This document shows positions 1 through 8,570 of a DNA stretch of 46,737 nucleotides, in pieces; the first letter of the stretch is position 1, and each line of letters opens with the position of its first letter. The notes under the pieces are model-generated. The model did no database searches and was not told the DNA's origin. It saw only the letters and a list, made by a program, of their open reading frames with translations. This stretch comes from Planctomycetota bacterium (GTDB taxonomy: Bacteria > Planctomycetota > Phycisphaerae > Phycisphaerales > UBA1924), in assembly GCA_023432465.1 (NCBI GenBank), contig JAEYUO010000089.1:1-46737 (forward strand), given 5' to 3'. A program made the translations under genes and the position numbers.

Positions 1-292
1 GCATAGGGGCCAACGGAATCGGCGTCGAGTTTGCGCGAAAGGGGGGTGTTCGGGCTGACGGAAGATTCACAAAGGGAAGGGGGTGGCAGGGATCGAGGGA
101 TAGGGGACCAAGGGGGGAGAGGCGACAGCCATACGCCACGTCAAGTCAACGATGGCATGAATCAGCTCGACTGCGCAGGGGAATGCGGAGGAAATGGTGG
201 AATAGAGGTTTCGAGCAGCCGTGATTTGGCAGATGAAGGGCCACACGGACCCGACGTGCATCCTGCACATTGCGGTGCACTAGACTGGACAA
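1..292. other. Upstream region with no supported gene
   Basis: Short open frames exist on both strands here, but none shows a convincing ribosome-binding site or a recognisable protein. The sequence is purine-rich on the plus strand. The last 40 bases hold the immediate upstream region of the gene starting at 293, including a short GTGCA/TGCAC inverted repeat. The tail of a gene lying outside the window cannot be excluded. Confidence 0.4.
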
Positions 293-1348
293 ATGGGCCT
301 GTTCGATCGAATCAAGAAGCTGTTGGGCGAACGTCGTGAGCGAAGGAGCGAGCGTGAAGTTAATGGGAGAACGGGTGATCTCAATCATCGTTCGCCGTCA
401 GGATTTGAGGACGATCTTCCTCTGCCGGAAGACATCGATGAATCGATTGCGGTACTGAAGACGACGCGGCGGCTGTCGCTCTTTGAGCGCGAGGTGGTGG
501 GTTGGTTTCGCCGCGGCGATATTCCATACCAACTCGGCGAGGGGTTTGTGGTAGTGCCGGAAGGGGAACTTGAGGATTTGCAGTTCGGCTTGGGAAACCT
601 TGCGCAGCTTTGTGCGCTCCATGAAGAGGCGAAGTGGCCGTCGATCATTCAGCAGCATTTCGACGGGATCGTGAAGTCGATGCGTGCGCACCGGCGGGAC
701 GGCGACGCGGTGCGGGCGCTGCACACGGTGCGGGACAAGCTGGCGGTGCGGTTGTGGGAGGTGTCGGACCTGCCGGAGAAGACGGCCGCGGAGATGCTGA
801 GCCGGGAGGACATCCCGGGGCTGGTGACGGTGTTGTGCGTGGATTATCCGGATTCGATCGCGACGGTGCGGCGGGATGAGGCCGCGGGGTGGGGGCTGAC
901 GGAGAATGAACTGTTCGAGATCGCGATCACCAACAGCATGCGGCTTGCGGAGCCGGTGGCGGCGGTGCACGACGTGGGCGAGGGGGACACGCTGGTGATG
1001 TACAGCGGCGAGTCGTTTTTCGTGTCGTCGACGATTTTGCGGTTTGCGGAGCTTGGCGATGGAGAGGGGATCGGCGAGCACGGGGCGTTCATCGCCGTGC
1101 CGACGCGGAACGTGGTGATCGCGCTGCCGTTCACGGGGATCGGCTCGCTGCAGGCGCTGGGGAAGCTGATGCAGATCACCACGGGGATGCACCACGACGG
1201 GCCGGGCCCGGTGACGCGGCGGGTGTACTGGTGGCACGACGGGGTGTGGGACGAGGTGACGTACGAGGTCGCGGAGGGGCGGCTGAACGTGAAGCCGTCG
1301 GATGCGCTGGTGGAGAAGATGAACGGGCTGGCGGAAGAAGGCCAGTAG
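293..1348 (+). CDS. DUF1444-like hypothetical protein
   Basis: A 351-residue soluble protein of unknown function. It starts at an ATG with no strong Shine-Dalgarno sequence (GGACAA precedes it). The N-terminus is a short basic amphipathic segment (MGLFDRIKKLL, then an Arg/Glu-rich stretch). The C-terminal half, about residues 190-300, has the order W-G-L-T-E-N-E-L-F, then a segment around Y-S-G-E-S-F-F-V-S-S, then F-I-A-V-P-T-R-N-V-V. This resembles the DUF1444/YtpQ family, whose role is not established. There is no signal peptide or membrane segment. The stop lies one base from the purH stop on the opposite strand, so the two genes converge. The family assignment is by pattern only; that it is a real gene is much more certain. 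Confidence 0.75.
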   Translation: MGLFDRIKKLLGERRERRSEREVNGRTGDLNHRSPSGFEDDLPLPEDIDESIAVLKTTRRLSLFEREVVGWFRRGDIPYQLGEGFVVVPEGELEDLQFGLGNLAQLCALHEEAKWPSIIQQHFDGIVKSMRAHRRDGDAVRALHTVRDKLAVRLWEVSDLPEKTAAEMLSREDIPGLVTVLCVDYPDSIATVRRDEAAGWGLTENELFEIAITNSMRLAEPVAAVHDVGEGDTLVMYSGESFFVSSTILRFAELGDGEGIGEHGAFIAVPTRNVVIALPFTGIGSLQALGKLMQITTGMHHDGPGPVTRRVYWWHDGVWDEVTYEVAEGRLNVKPSDALVEKMNGLAEEGQ

Positions 1349-1349
1349 G

Positions 1350-2987
1350 CTAGTGCCGGAAGTGGCGCATGCCTGTCGTGAGGCAGGTGGCGCCGCGGGC
1401 CTGGCAGAGGTCGAAGGTTTCCTGGTCGCGCTTGGAGCCGCCGGGGTGGATGATGAGCTTGACGCCGGCATCGAGCAGCACGGCGGGGCCGTCGGGGAAG
1501 GGGAAGAAGGCATCGCCGGCGGCGACCGCGCCGCGTGCGGAGGCGCCGGCCTTGGCCGCGGCGAGTCGGCAGGCGGAGACGCGATCGACCTGGCCTGAGC
1601 CGACGCCGAAGAGGCGGATGCAGGGTGAGGCATCGGACCCGGGGCCGGGCACGGTGTCGGGGCCGCCGATGACGATGGCGTTGCTGGAGACGTACTTGAC
1701 GAGCGTCTCCATCGCGATCGCCGCGGCGTGCAGCTCGCGCGGGGCATGGGGGCCGGCCTTCTTCTCCCAGCGGGTGGGCTCGGAGGGGGCGACATCGCGG
1801 TCCTGCACGACCATGCCGCCGGGGACCGAGCGGTATTCGAGCTTTCGGGCGACGGAGGCGGCGTGGTCGCCGACCGCCAGCAGGCGGACATTGGCCCAGC
1901 GTTCGCGGAGGATGGCCAGAGCTGCGCCATCAAACTCGGGAGCGACGACGACCTCGAAGAAATGGCTGGGATGGGCGATGACCTTCGCGGCGGCGAGGTC
2001 GATGAGCTGATTCGTTGCGAGGATTCCGCCGTAGGCGGCGATGGGGTCGCCGGCGATGGCGCGATCGACCGCGCGGGCGAGGCTCGTGGCCATCGCCGCG
2101 CCGCAGGGGTTGGTGTGCTTCACCACCACCGCGCACGCGGGGAAGCCGGCGAGCGCGGGGAGCGAGGTGATCTTGCCGAGTGAACGGGCGGCTTCGAGCG
2201 CGGCCGCGGCATCGAGGATGTTGTTGTACGACAGCTCCTTGCCGTGAAGCTGCTTGGCGTTCACAACGGTCGGCCCGATCGAGGAGGGGTCGCGGTAGAG
2301 CGCGGCCTCCTGGTGCGGGTTCTCGCCGTAGCGCAGCTCATCGACCTTGGTGTAGGCGATCTTGAGCACCTGCGGGAATGCGCCCGGCGTGCGGCGGCCG
2401 AGGAAGGTCGCGATCGAGGCGTCGTACTCGGCGGTCTTGCCGAAGGCGGCGGTGGCGAGTTCGGCCCGCGTGCGGAGCGTGGTCGCTCCGCTGTTGGCAT
2501 CCATCTCGGAGATGATGCGGTCGTAGTACTGCGGCGAGGGAACCACCGTCACCCACTGATAGTTCTTCGCGGCCCCGCGGATCATCGCGGGTCCGCCGAC
2601 ATCGATGTTCTCGATGGCCTCGTTCAGCGAGACGCCGGCCTTGCTGACGGTCTCCTCGAACGGGTAGAGGTTGATGCAGACCAGATCGATCGGTGTGATG
2701 CCGTGGGCCTTGAGGAAGGCGGCGTGCTCGGCGTTGTCGCGCACGGCCAGCAGCCCGCCGTGCACAGAGGGGTGGAGCGTCTTCACGCGCCCGTCGAGGC
2801 CCTCGGGGAAGCCGGTGACCTTCTCGACGGGGATGACCTCAACGCCCGCCGCGGCGAGGGCGCGGGCGGTGCCGCCGGTGGAGACGATCTCGACGCCTCG
2901 CTCGCGCAGCGCGAGAGCAAAGGGGACAAGGTCGGACTTGTCGCTGACGGAAAGCAGGGCCCTGCGGATCGTGACGAGTTCGGGCAT
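1350..2987 (-). CDS. purH: Bifunctional AICAR transformylase / IMP cyclohydrolase
   Basis: Catalyses the last two steps of de novo purine synthesis: formylation of AICAR from 10-formyl-THF to FAICAR, then cyclisation to IMP. The 545-residue protein has the N-terminal MGS-like cyclohydrolase domain (SVSDKSDL near residue 14, STGGTARAL near 37, TLHPSVHGG near 70). The C-terminal transformylase domain carries LRYGENPHQ, the catalytic KHTNPCGAA, SNAIVIGG and GSGQVDR. The length is slightly above the usual 510-535. The ATG at 2987 is the natural start because the conserved N-terminus begins at once (MPELVTIRRALLSVSDK). It lies downstream of the lipoprotein gene on the same strand, with a gap of about 46 bases, so the two may be cotranscribed. 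No other pur gene is in the window. Confidence 0.97.
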   Translation of the reverse strand: MPELVTIRRALLSVSDKSDLVPFALALRERGVEIVSTGGTARALAAAGVEVIPVEKVTGFPEGLDGRVKTLHPSVHGGLLAVRDNAEHAAFLKAHGITPIDLVCINLYPFEETVSKAGVSLNEAIENIDVGGPAMIRGAAKNYQWVTVVPSPQYYDRIISEMDANSGATTLRTRAELATAAFGKTAEYDASIATFLGRRTPGAFPQVLKIAYTKVDELRYGENPHQEAALYRDPSSIGPTVVNAKQLHGKELSYNNILDAAAALEAARSLGKITSLPALAGFPACAVVVKHTNPCGAAMATSLARAVDRAIAGDPIAAYGGILATNQLIDLAAAKVIAHPSHFFEVVVAPEFDGAALAILRERWANVRLLAVGDHAASVARKLEYRSVPGGMVVQDRDVAPSEPTRWEKKAGPHAPRELHAAAIAMETLVKYVSSNAIVIGGPDTVPGPGSDASPCIRLFGVGSGQVDRVSACRLAAAKAGASARGAVAAGDAFFPFPDGPAVLLDAGVKLIIHPGGSKRDQETFDLCQARGATCLTTGMRHFRH

Positions 2988-3033
2988 GGGGTGCAGGGGG
3001 GTGGTGTCGGTGCGTGCGTGTGGAAGGGCGGCG

Positions 3034-4209
3034 TCAGTTTCGCGGGACGAGCTTGATCACCACGCCGTTGGCGGTCGCGCCGTAGAGGTTGCCATCAACG
3101 AACGGCTGGGCACGCAGGAAGGTGACCTTGTCGAGCACGACGGAGTCGATGATGTCGCCGCGGGCCGGGTCGATGGTGGTCGCGGTAGAGTTCGCGGCGT
3201 TCCAGAAGACCAGGCGGCCTTTGCGGATGGCTGTCAGCACGCCGCGGGCGGACGTGTTCTGCCAGAGCACTTTGCCGGTCGCGCTGTTGAACGCGGTGAT
3301 GCCCTGTGTGCCCAGGTCGCAGTAGACGACACCCTCGTGGTGCACGGGCGCGGCGCGGAGGGGCTCTTCCGTGCGGTGACGCCAGATGATGGAGGCGGAG
3401 TCCTTTGAGATGGCGTACAGGGAGTGATCGAGGCTGGCAATGAAGAGCGAGGTATCCGACGAACCGAGTTCTGCCCCGGGGCCGGCGAAGATGCGGCCGC
3501 GGGCAAGGGAGTAGCCGGAGATGCCGTCGATGATGAGGATCTCGCCGCGGGAAGAGACGAGCGCGACGGCGGAGCTGTCGCCGAACTGCACGGGATCGGT
3601 TTCGATCGAGCCGTCGAGGCCCGAGCCCCATTGCCGGAAGCCGTTGAGCGTGAGGTGGCCGAGCACCTGGCCGTCGGAGCATCCATAGACCAGGATGTCG
3701 CCGACCTTGGCGGGGCGCGTGTTGACGACCTTCTCGAGGCGCTGCTTGTCGAGGAGGTTGCCCGTCTCGATGTCGAAGACGAACGCCTCGGCCTCGCTGG
3801 AGCAGATGATGCGATTGTCGTCGCGGATGTTGCCGGTGAACTTGGTGAGCGCCTGGGCGGGCTGGTCGGACCAGCGACGCTCGCCGCTGCGGTCTTCCAG
3901 GATGCTGAGCACGCCCGAGGAGTCCTGCGCGAGGATGACGTCGCCGGCGACGTTGAAGAACTTGAGCTGCGAACCGGAGAACAGGCTGGGGAAGCCGCGC
4001 CAGTCGATTCGGTAGCCCAGCTTGGCGTACTGCTCGGTGTGGACGGGGACGGCCGCGGCCCGCTGCTCCGGCGAAGCAGGAGCGGTCTGCCCTGACTCGC
4101 AGCCCGCCAGGGCCGCGGAGAGGGTGAGCAGCAGTCCGGCCATGGTTGCCATGGGTGAGGGGCGGCGTGAGAGGCGGGGATACGTCGACACGGTCTGGGC
4201 AACAGGCAT
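3034..4209 (-). CDS. PQQ-like beta-propeller lipoprotein
   Basis: A 391-residue probable envelope lipoprotein. The chosen ATG at 4209 follows AGGAAAG. An in-frame ATG further upstream (4350) would add an unlikely leader. The N-terminus has a short basic stretch, a hydrophobic segment (MAGLLLTLSAALAG) and a lipobox LAGC with the acceptor Cys at residue 37. The rest consists of repeated blades of the WD/PQQ-like outer-membrane-assembly type, for example VVYCDLGTQGITAFNSATGK and LVYGCSDGQVLGHLTLNG. It resembles BamB-type or PQQ-binding-like repeat proteins. Such propellers usually act as protein scaffolds in the envelope; no catalytic role is visible. No other BAM component is nearby, so calling it BamB would be overreach. 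Confidence 0.8.
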   Translation of the reverse strand: MPVAQTVSTYPRLSRRPSPMATMAGLLLTLSAALAGCESGQTAPASPEQRAAAVPVHTEQYAKLGYRIDWRGFPSLFSGSQLKFFNVAGDVILAQDSSGVLSILEDRSGERRWSDQPAQALTKFTGNIRDDNRIICSSEAEAFVFDIETGNLLDKQRLEKVVNTRPAKVGDILVYGCSDGQVLGHLTLNGFRQWGSGLDGSIETDPVQFGDSSAVALVSSRGEILIIDGISGYSLARGRIFAGPGAELGSSDTSLFIASLDHSLYAISKDSASIIWRHRTEEPLRAAPVHHEGVVYCDLGTQGITAFNSATGKVLWQNTSARGVLTAIRKGRLVFWNAANSTATTIDPARGDIIDSVVLDKVTFLRAQPFVDGNLYGATANGVVIKLVPRN

Positions 4210-4383
4210 CGTGGTCGGCCTTTCCTGCGGTGTTCCGGGTGCCCTCAAACGGGCGGTACCGGCGATAGTTGGCTCGGGCGAGAGGCGCTTTGGGGCAAGC
4301 AGTATCAACCCCCCCGGGGGAACCGTCAAGCCGAACCCCAAAACCCCCAAGGTCTCGGGGCCTCGCGGCTACGCTCCGGGGCC

Positions 4384-5094
4384 ATGTTCACGGGACTCGT
4401 CCAAGCGGTCGGTATCGTAACGAAGCTGGAGCGACTGGGCCGCGGCCCGGATGCTCCGGTTCGTCTGAGCATCGACCCCGGTTCCTGGGACTACAACCCC
4501 GGACCAGGGGATTCCATCAGTGTTTCGGGGGTGTGCCTCACGGTGGCGAAGCGGCCGGGCGCCAAGGCCCGGGTCTGGGAGTTTGTGGCCATTCCGGAAA
4601 CTTTGGGCAAAACGACCCTCGGCGGACTGCGGGTCGGGAGCCGGGTGAATCTTGAGCATGCCCTCACGCCCTCGACGCTCATGGGGGGACATCTGGTGCA
4701 GGGGCATGTCGATGGGGTGGGGGAGGTGGTGTCGATTCGGCGGGGCGAGGACTGGCGGGTCCGGGTTCGGGTGCCTGTGGGGCTGCGCGAGTTTGTGATG
4801 CCCAAGGGGTCGGTGTGCCTCGATGGGGTGTCGCTGACGATCGCGAAGGTGTATGAGGATGGGCTGGAGGTAGCGCTGATCCCGACGACGCTCGAGATGA
4901 CGACGTTGGGGGCGCTCAAGCAGGGGGCATCTGTGAACATCGAGACGGACATGGTCGTGAAGACGCTCGTGACCTGGGCGGAGCGGGTCGGGGCGGTCGT
5001 GCGGCGGGTGCCGGGCAAGGGATCCGGAGCGGGTCCGCGATCGGGAAGATCAACGGGCAAAGCGGGGGCGCGGCCTGCCGGTCGCCGCCGATAG
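4384..5094 (+). CDS. ribE: Riboflavin synthase, alpha subunit
   Basis: Dismutates two 6,7-dimethyl-8-ribityllumazines to riboflavin and the pyrimidinedione. The protein is two tandem lumazine-binding repeats: repeat one begins MFTGLVQAVG at the start codon, and repeat two begins at GGHLVQGHVDGVG near residue 100, with the second-repeat signature VCLDGVSLTI. At 236 residues it is about 20-30 longer than usual because of a Gly/Arg/Lys-rich tail after residue 205. The start is fixed by the invariant MFTG. It begins a forward run with ruvC (10-base gap) and the sigma-54 regulator (9-base gap), so cotranscription is likely. I see no FMN riboswitch in the short upstream gap and no other rib gene in the window. 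Confidence 0.96.
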   Translation: MFTGLVQAVGIVTKLERLGRGPDAPVRLSIDPGSWDYNPGPGDSISVSGVCLTVAKRPGAKARVWEFVAIPETLGKTTLGGLRVGSRVNLEHALTPSTLMGGHLVQGHVDGVGEVVSIRRGEDWRVRVRVPVGLREFVMPKGSVCLDGVSLTIAKVYEDGLEVALIPTTLEMTTLGALKQGASVNIETDMVVKTLVTWAERVGAVVRRVPGKGSGAGPRSGRSTGKAGARPAGRRR

Positions 5095-5104
5095 ACTGCC
5101 CATC

Positions 5105-5605
5105 GTGCGGATCCTTGGGATTGATCCTGGTTTGCGGCTCACGGGCTTTGCCTGCCTGGAGGTGGCCCGCGCATCGCGGACGCCCTCGGGTGCAGCCCTC
5201 ATCGAGGCGGGGGTGATCCGGCTGAACGCGAAGACGAGTGTCGCGGACCGGCTGGTGGAGCTGGATGCGGACCTTGCGGAGATCATCGAGCGGGTGAGGC
5301 CCGGCGTGCTGGCGGTGGAGAAGCTGTACGCCCATTATGCCCACCCGACGACGGCGATCGTGATGGGGCACGCGCGGGGGATCGTCTTGCTGCGGGCGTG
5401 CAAGGCCGGGCTTGGCGTGGTGGAACTGGGCGCGACCGAGGTGAAGAAGTCGCTGACTGGGAACGGGCACGCGAGCAAGTCGCAGATGCAGGACAGCGTG
5501 AAGATGCAGCTTGGCCTGACGGCCCGGCCGGAGCCGGCGGATGTGGCGGATGCGATTGCGATTGCGCTGTGCGCGATGCGGCGGGGGGCTTCGGTTCGAC
5601 GCTAA
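5105..5605 (+). CDS. ruvC: Holliday junction resolvase RuvC
   Basis: Endonuclease that cleaves Holliday junctions, working with the RuvAB branch-migration motor. The 166-residue protein starts at a GTG, chosen because the conserved N-terminus MRILGIDPGL begins there. Catalytic acidic residues are visible: Asp7 in GIDPG, Glu72 in AVEKLY, and the C-terminal pair in the block PADVADAIAIALCA (about D146 and D149). The conserved VKKSLTGNGHASKSQM segment, which contacts the junction, is intact. It lies between ribE and a response-regulator gene with tiny gaps. ruvA and ruvB, often adjacent, do not follow here. Confidence 0.95.
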   Translation: MRILGIDPGLRLTGFACLEVARASRTPSGAALIEAGVIRLNAKTSVADRLVELDADLAEIIERVRPGVLAVEKLYAHYAHPTTAIVMGHARGIVLLRACKAGLGVVELGATEVKKSLTGNGHASKSQMQDSVKMQLGLTARPEPADVADAIAIALCAMRRGASVRR

Positions 5606-5614
5606 ACTCATGCC

Positions 5615-7237
5615 ATGCCCCCAGCCCCCCCCGGCACAAAGCACGACAAACTCGCCGCGCAGGTCCTCATCGTCGAGGATGAGACCGAGCACGCCGAGGT
5701 CATGGCCGAGGCCCTGAAAAAGTTCGGCCATGTCTGCACGATTGTGGACGGGGTGGCCGCCGCGCTGGATGAGCTCAAGCACGGGCAGTTCGACATCATC
5801 ATCACCGACCTGAGGATGCCCGCCTCGGCGGGGGTCGGCGGGACGGCGGCGGACGGCTGCGATGCCGGTCTCAAGGTGCTTCAGTCCGCCCGGGAGCTTC
5901 AGCCGCAGGCCGAGACGATCATGGTCACGGCGCACGGGGATGTGCCGACAGCCCGCGCGGCGTTCAAGTTCGGGGCGTACGACTTCATCGAGAAGCCGCT
6001 GGATCTGGAGGTGTTCCGCAACCTCGTCAACCGCGCGGCGGAGACCGTGCTGCTGCGGCACGAGGCCGCGGGCGCCGGCGCGGGTGCGGGCGGGCTTGAT
6101 GAACTGGTGCAGCACAACGGCTTTGAGGGGATCATCGCCGGCTCCGAGCCGATGCGCCGGATCCTGCAGACGGTGCGGGCGGTTGCGCCTTCGAACATCC
6201 CGGTCTTGATCACCGGTGAGAGCGGAACGGGGAAGGAACTGATCGCGCAGGCGATCCACCGCAACAGCCAGCGCGTGAAGGCGCGCTTCGTGCCGTTCAA
6301 CTGCGCGGGGCAGAGCGAGAGCCTGCTGGAGGATGCGCTGTTTGGCCATGTCCGCGGCGCGTTCACCGGGGCGGAGAAGGACCGCGAGGGCGTGTTTGAG
6401 TATGCGGGAGGCGGGGGGCCGGGGAGCGGCGGGCACGGGACGCTGTTTCTTGACGAGATCGGGGACATGCCGCTGACGATGCAGGCCAAGCTGCTGCGCG
6501 TGCTGGAGAACGGTGAGGTGGTGCGGCTGGGGAGCAACGAACCGCGCAAGGTCGATGTGCGGTTCGTCAGCGCGACGAACAAGGACTTGGTGAAGGCGTC
6601 CAAAGAAGGCCAGTTCCGCGAGGACCTGTACTTCCGCATCAAGGGCGCGCACATCCACCTGCCGCCGCTGCGCGAGCGGCGAGAGGACATCCCACGGATC
6701 GCGCGGCACGCGATCGCGCGGTTCGCGACACAGATGGCCCCGAAGGGCAAGCCTCCCGTCATCCCGGACATCACCGATGCCGCGATGATGCGGCTGACGG
6801 CGTACTCGTGGCCGGGCAACGTGCGGCAGCTTCTGAACGTGATCCAGAACATGGTGGTGATGGCGATGGGCGAGGCGGCGCAGGCGGGCGGCGCGATGAC
6901 GGCGGAGGCCCCAGCGCGGATTGATTCGCGGCACATCCCCGATGAAGTCTCCAGCCCCGATCTGCCGGATGATGAGGTCGGTGCCGTGGGCGGGGCGGGG
7001 GGCGATGGTCTGGCCGCCGCGGCGGGCGCGGGCGGCGCAAGCGCGGGCATTGGGGGCGGGGCGGGCGGAAGCGGGGGATATGCCTCGCTGGCGGGCACGA
7101 GCCTGGAGCAGCTCGAAAAGCGGGCGATCCGGGAGACGCTCCGCCTGACGGCGGGGAACAGGGAAAAGGCAGCGCAGCTCCTGGGGATCGGGGAGCGGAC
7201 GCTGTACCGGAAGCTGAAGGAGTATGGGCTGCGCTAG
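5615..7237 (+). CDS. Sigma-54-dependent response regulator, NtrC family
   Basis: A 540-residue activator of RpoN promoters. An N-terminal receiver domain has the acidic pocket E21-D22, phospho-acceptor Asp65 (TDLRMP), Thr105 and Lys127. A central AAA+ domain has Walker A GESGTGKE (201-208), the sigma-54-contacting loop GAFTGAE (248-254), Walker B TLFLDEIGD (about 276-284) and the sensor region with W-P-G-N-V-R. A C-terminal Fis-type helix-turn-helix (NREKAAQLLGIGERTLYRKL) ends the protein. Two oddities: the receiver has roughly 12 extra residues, Gly/Ala-rich, just after the DLRMP motif, and a Gly/Ala-rich linker of about 60 residues precedes the HTH. The GAFTGA loop is intact, so true sigma-54 activation is expected. 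No partner histidine kinase is in the window, so the signal and targets are unknown. Confidence 0.93.
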   Translation: MPPAPPGTKHDKLAAQVLIVEDETEHAEVMAEALKKFGHVCTIVDGVAAALDELKHGQFDIIITDLRMPASAGVGGTAADGCDAGLKVLQSARELQPQAETIMVTAHGDVPTARAAFKFGAYDFIEKPLDLEVFRNLVNRAAETVLLRHEAAGAGAGAGGLDELVQHNGFEGIIAGSEPMRRILQTVRAVAPSNIPVLITGESGTGKELIAQAIHRNSQRVKARFVPFNCAGQSESLLEDALFGHVRGAFTGAEKDREGVFEYAGGGGPGSGGHGTLFLDEIGDMPLTMQAKLLRVLENGEVVRLGSNEPRKVDVRFVSATNKDLVKASKEGQFREDLYFRIKGAHIHLPPLRERREDIPRIARHAIARFATQMAPKGKPPVIPDITDAAMMRLTAYSWPGNVRQLLNVIQNMVVMAMGEAAQAGGAMTAEAPARIDSRHIPDEVSSPDLPDDEVGAVGGAGGDGLAAAAGAGGASAGIGGGAGGSGGYASLAGTSLEQLEKRAIRETLRLTAGNREKAAQLLGIGERTLYRKLKEYGLR

Positions 7238-7275
7238 ACTGGGTCTTCACAGTTGCACTGCCCGGAGGATCCGCT

Positions 7276-8184
7276 TTGTTCCGAACCGCCCTTGCCCGTG
7301 CCCGCCGTCTGGCTCATTTGAAGCTTGGTGTGCCCGCATCGTTCACAACCTTGCTTCGCTATGACGCCCTGCCGCGGCCGCACTATGGCTACGGCGTGTA
7401 TCAGGCTGCGCTGCAGGCGCGCGCCCTGGGGCTCCCTGCGATCTCGGCGATCGAGTTCGGAGTCGCCGGCGGCCAAGGACTCATCGAGCTTGAGCGAGTC
7501 GGGGATCTGGTCAGGCAAGAGACGGGTGTCGAGGTGAAGGTCTATGGCTTTGGCCTTGCCAAGGGCATGCCGGTCCCCGTCGATCACCGCGACATGTCGT
7601 ACGTGTGGGCGCCGGGGCTCTTCAAGATGCCCCTGAAGCGCATCCGTGAGCAGTTGAAGCGCGGCGAGCTGGTGCTCGGCGATGTCCGCAACACGGTGCC
7701 GACGTTCCGCGAGAAGTTCAACCCGCCGCCGATCGGCTTTGTTGCATTCGATCTTGACTATCACTCCTCGACCATGGCCGCGTTCGGCCTGTTCGATGGT
7801 CCAACGGACTCTTTCCTGCCGCGGGTGTTCTGCTACTTCGACGACATCATCGGTGACGATGCGGAACTGCACGGGCCGTTCGCGGGGGAGTTGGCCGCGA
7901 TCGAGGACTTCAATCGCGATCATGCGAGCCGAAAGATCTCACAGATCTTCGGGCTCCGACACAAGCGCCTCGTCGCCTCGTGGTGGAACGATGTGATGTT
8001 CGTGATGCACGCGTTTGATCACCCGCGGTACAACGAGTACATCAATCCGCGGTGGAAGGCGCCAGCGGCGAAGTCCGCGACCAAGCCGGAAGTGGTCGTG
8101 CGTCCGGGATTGAACGGGACGGCGAAGGCAACTACTTCCTCAACGCCCGCACCCACCCCATCACCATCAGCACCAGCCCGCTGA
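7276..8184 (+). CDS. Class I methyltransferase-like hypothetical protein
   Basis: A 302-residue protein starting at TTG, with GGAGG about eight bases upstream deciding the start. Residues around 55-65 (AIEFGVAGGQGL) look like the glycine-rich loop of a class I SAM-dependent methyltransferase. A later block, VAFDLDYHSSTMAAF followed by RVFCYFDDIIGDD, fits the acidic strands of sugar- or O-methyltransferase-like families seen in polysaccharide clusters. The C-terminus is a low-complexity Ala/Pro/Thr tail. The last 53 bases overlap the convergent small membrane protein gene at 8132-8467. Substrate unknown; the methyltransferase fold is an inference from the loop motif. Confidence 0.72.
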   Translation: MFRTALARARRLAHLKLGVPASFTTLLRYDALPRPHYGYGVYQAALQARALGLPAISAIEFGVAGGQGLIELERVGDLVRQETGVEVKVYGFGLAKGMPVPVDHRDMSYVWAPGLFKMPLKRIREQLKRGELVLGDVRNTVPTFREKFNPPPIGFVAFDLDYHSSTMAAFGLFDGPTDSFLPRVFCYFDDIIGDDAELHGPFAGELAAIEDFNRDHASRKISQIFGLRHKRLVASWWNDVMFVMHAFDHPRYNEYINPRWKAPAAKSATKPEVVVRPGLNGTAKATTSSTPAPTPSPSAPAR

Positions 8185-8467
8185 GGATGCCCATCGCGAT
8201 GAAGCCCGCCAGACCGCCCAGAATCGCGGCGACGGATGGCTCCATCGTGTAGTTGAAGACGCTCCCATAGACATCGGGGAAGAACCAGCCAATCCCCGCA
8301 CCGACCAGCCCGCCCCCAACCACGCACGAGCCCTGGAAGATGTAGTCGAACTTCCGGAACGAGGGCATCATGCCGACCGTCTCCGCGACGCGGTTGTAGG
8401 TCTCAAGGCCGTCGGCGGGTTTGCCGGGTCGTTGGAGTGGCCCGGGTTCGACGGGGGGAGTGGTCAT
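8132..8467 (-). CDS. Small membrane protein of unknown function
   Basis: A 111-residue protein with a soluble Pro/Gly-rich N-terminus and two predicted transmembrane helices: about residues 47-63 (SCVVGGGLVGAGIGWFF) and 79-105 (VAAILGGLAGFIAMGILSGLVLMVMGW), both glycine-rich. It converges on the methyltransferase-like gene and overlaps its 3' end by 53 bases. The coding frame looks real: the hydrophobic pattern is regular and the C-terminus is a short basic tail. I do not recognise a family. Confidence 0.65.
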   Translation of the reverse strand: MTTPPVEPGPLQRPGKPADGLETYNRVAETVGMMPSFRKFDYIFQGSCVVGGGLVGAGIGWFFPDVYGSVFNYTMEPSVAAILGGLAGFIAMGILSGLVLMVMGWVRALRK

Positions 8468-8484
8468 GGCGGCAGTTTACCGTG

Positions 8485-8534
8485 GCATGGGCATCTTGCC
8501 CATGCTGAATAATGCACGGGCAGGATGCCCGTGC
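8485..8534. repeat. Two head-to-head REP-like palindromes
   Basis: Two 21-base perfect palindromes, each with 9-base arms around a 3-base loop. The first (8485-8505) has arm GCATGGGCA and loop TCT. The second (8514-8534) has arm GCACGGGCA and loop GGA. GTG flanks the first on its left and CAC flanks the second on its right, so they are inverted relative to each other, as in a bacterial interspersed mosaic element. They sit between the small membrane protein and the RAYT transposase stop. Confidence 0.85.
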
Positions 8535-8570
8535 CACGAAATCGGGGAGCTTGGCGAAACAGACCCTCCC

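Noticed and set aside
398..1933. Long minus-strand open frame spanning the DUF1444-like gene and the end of purH
   Set aside because: It is an antisense shadow in a high-GC region: Pro/Arg/His/Ser-rich, no recognisable motif, and it covers two supported genes in other frames.
4210..4383. Possible FMN riboswitch upstream of ribE
   Set aside because: The gap is short and none of the conserved RFN stem sequences was found.
4916..6934. 672-codon minus-strand frame across ruvC and the response regulator
   Set aside because: Arg/His/Pro-rich antisense frame of well-supported genes; no ribosome-binding site or family motif.
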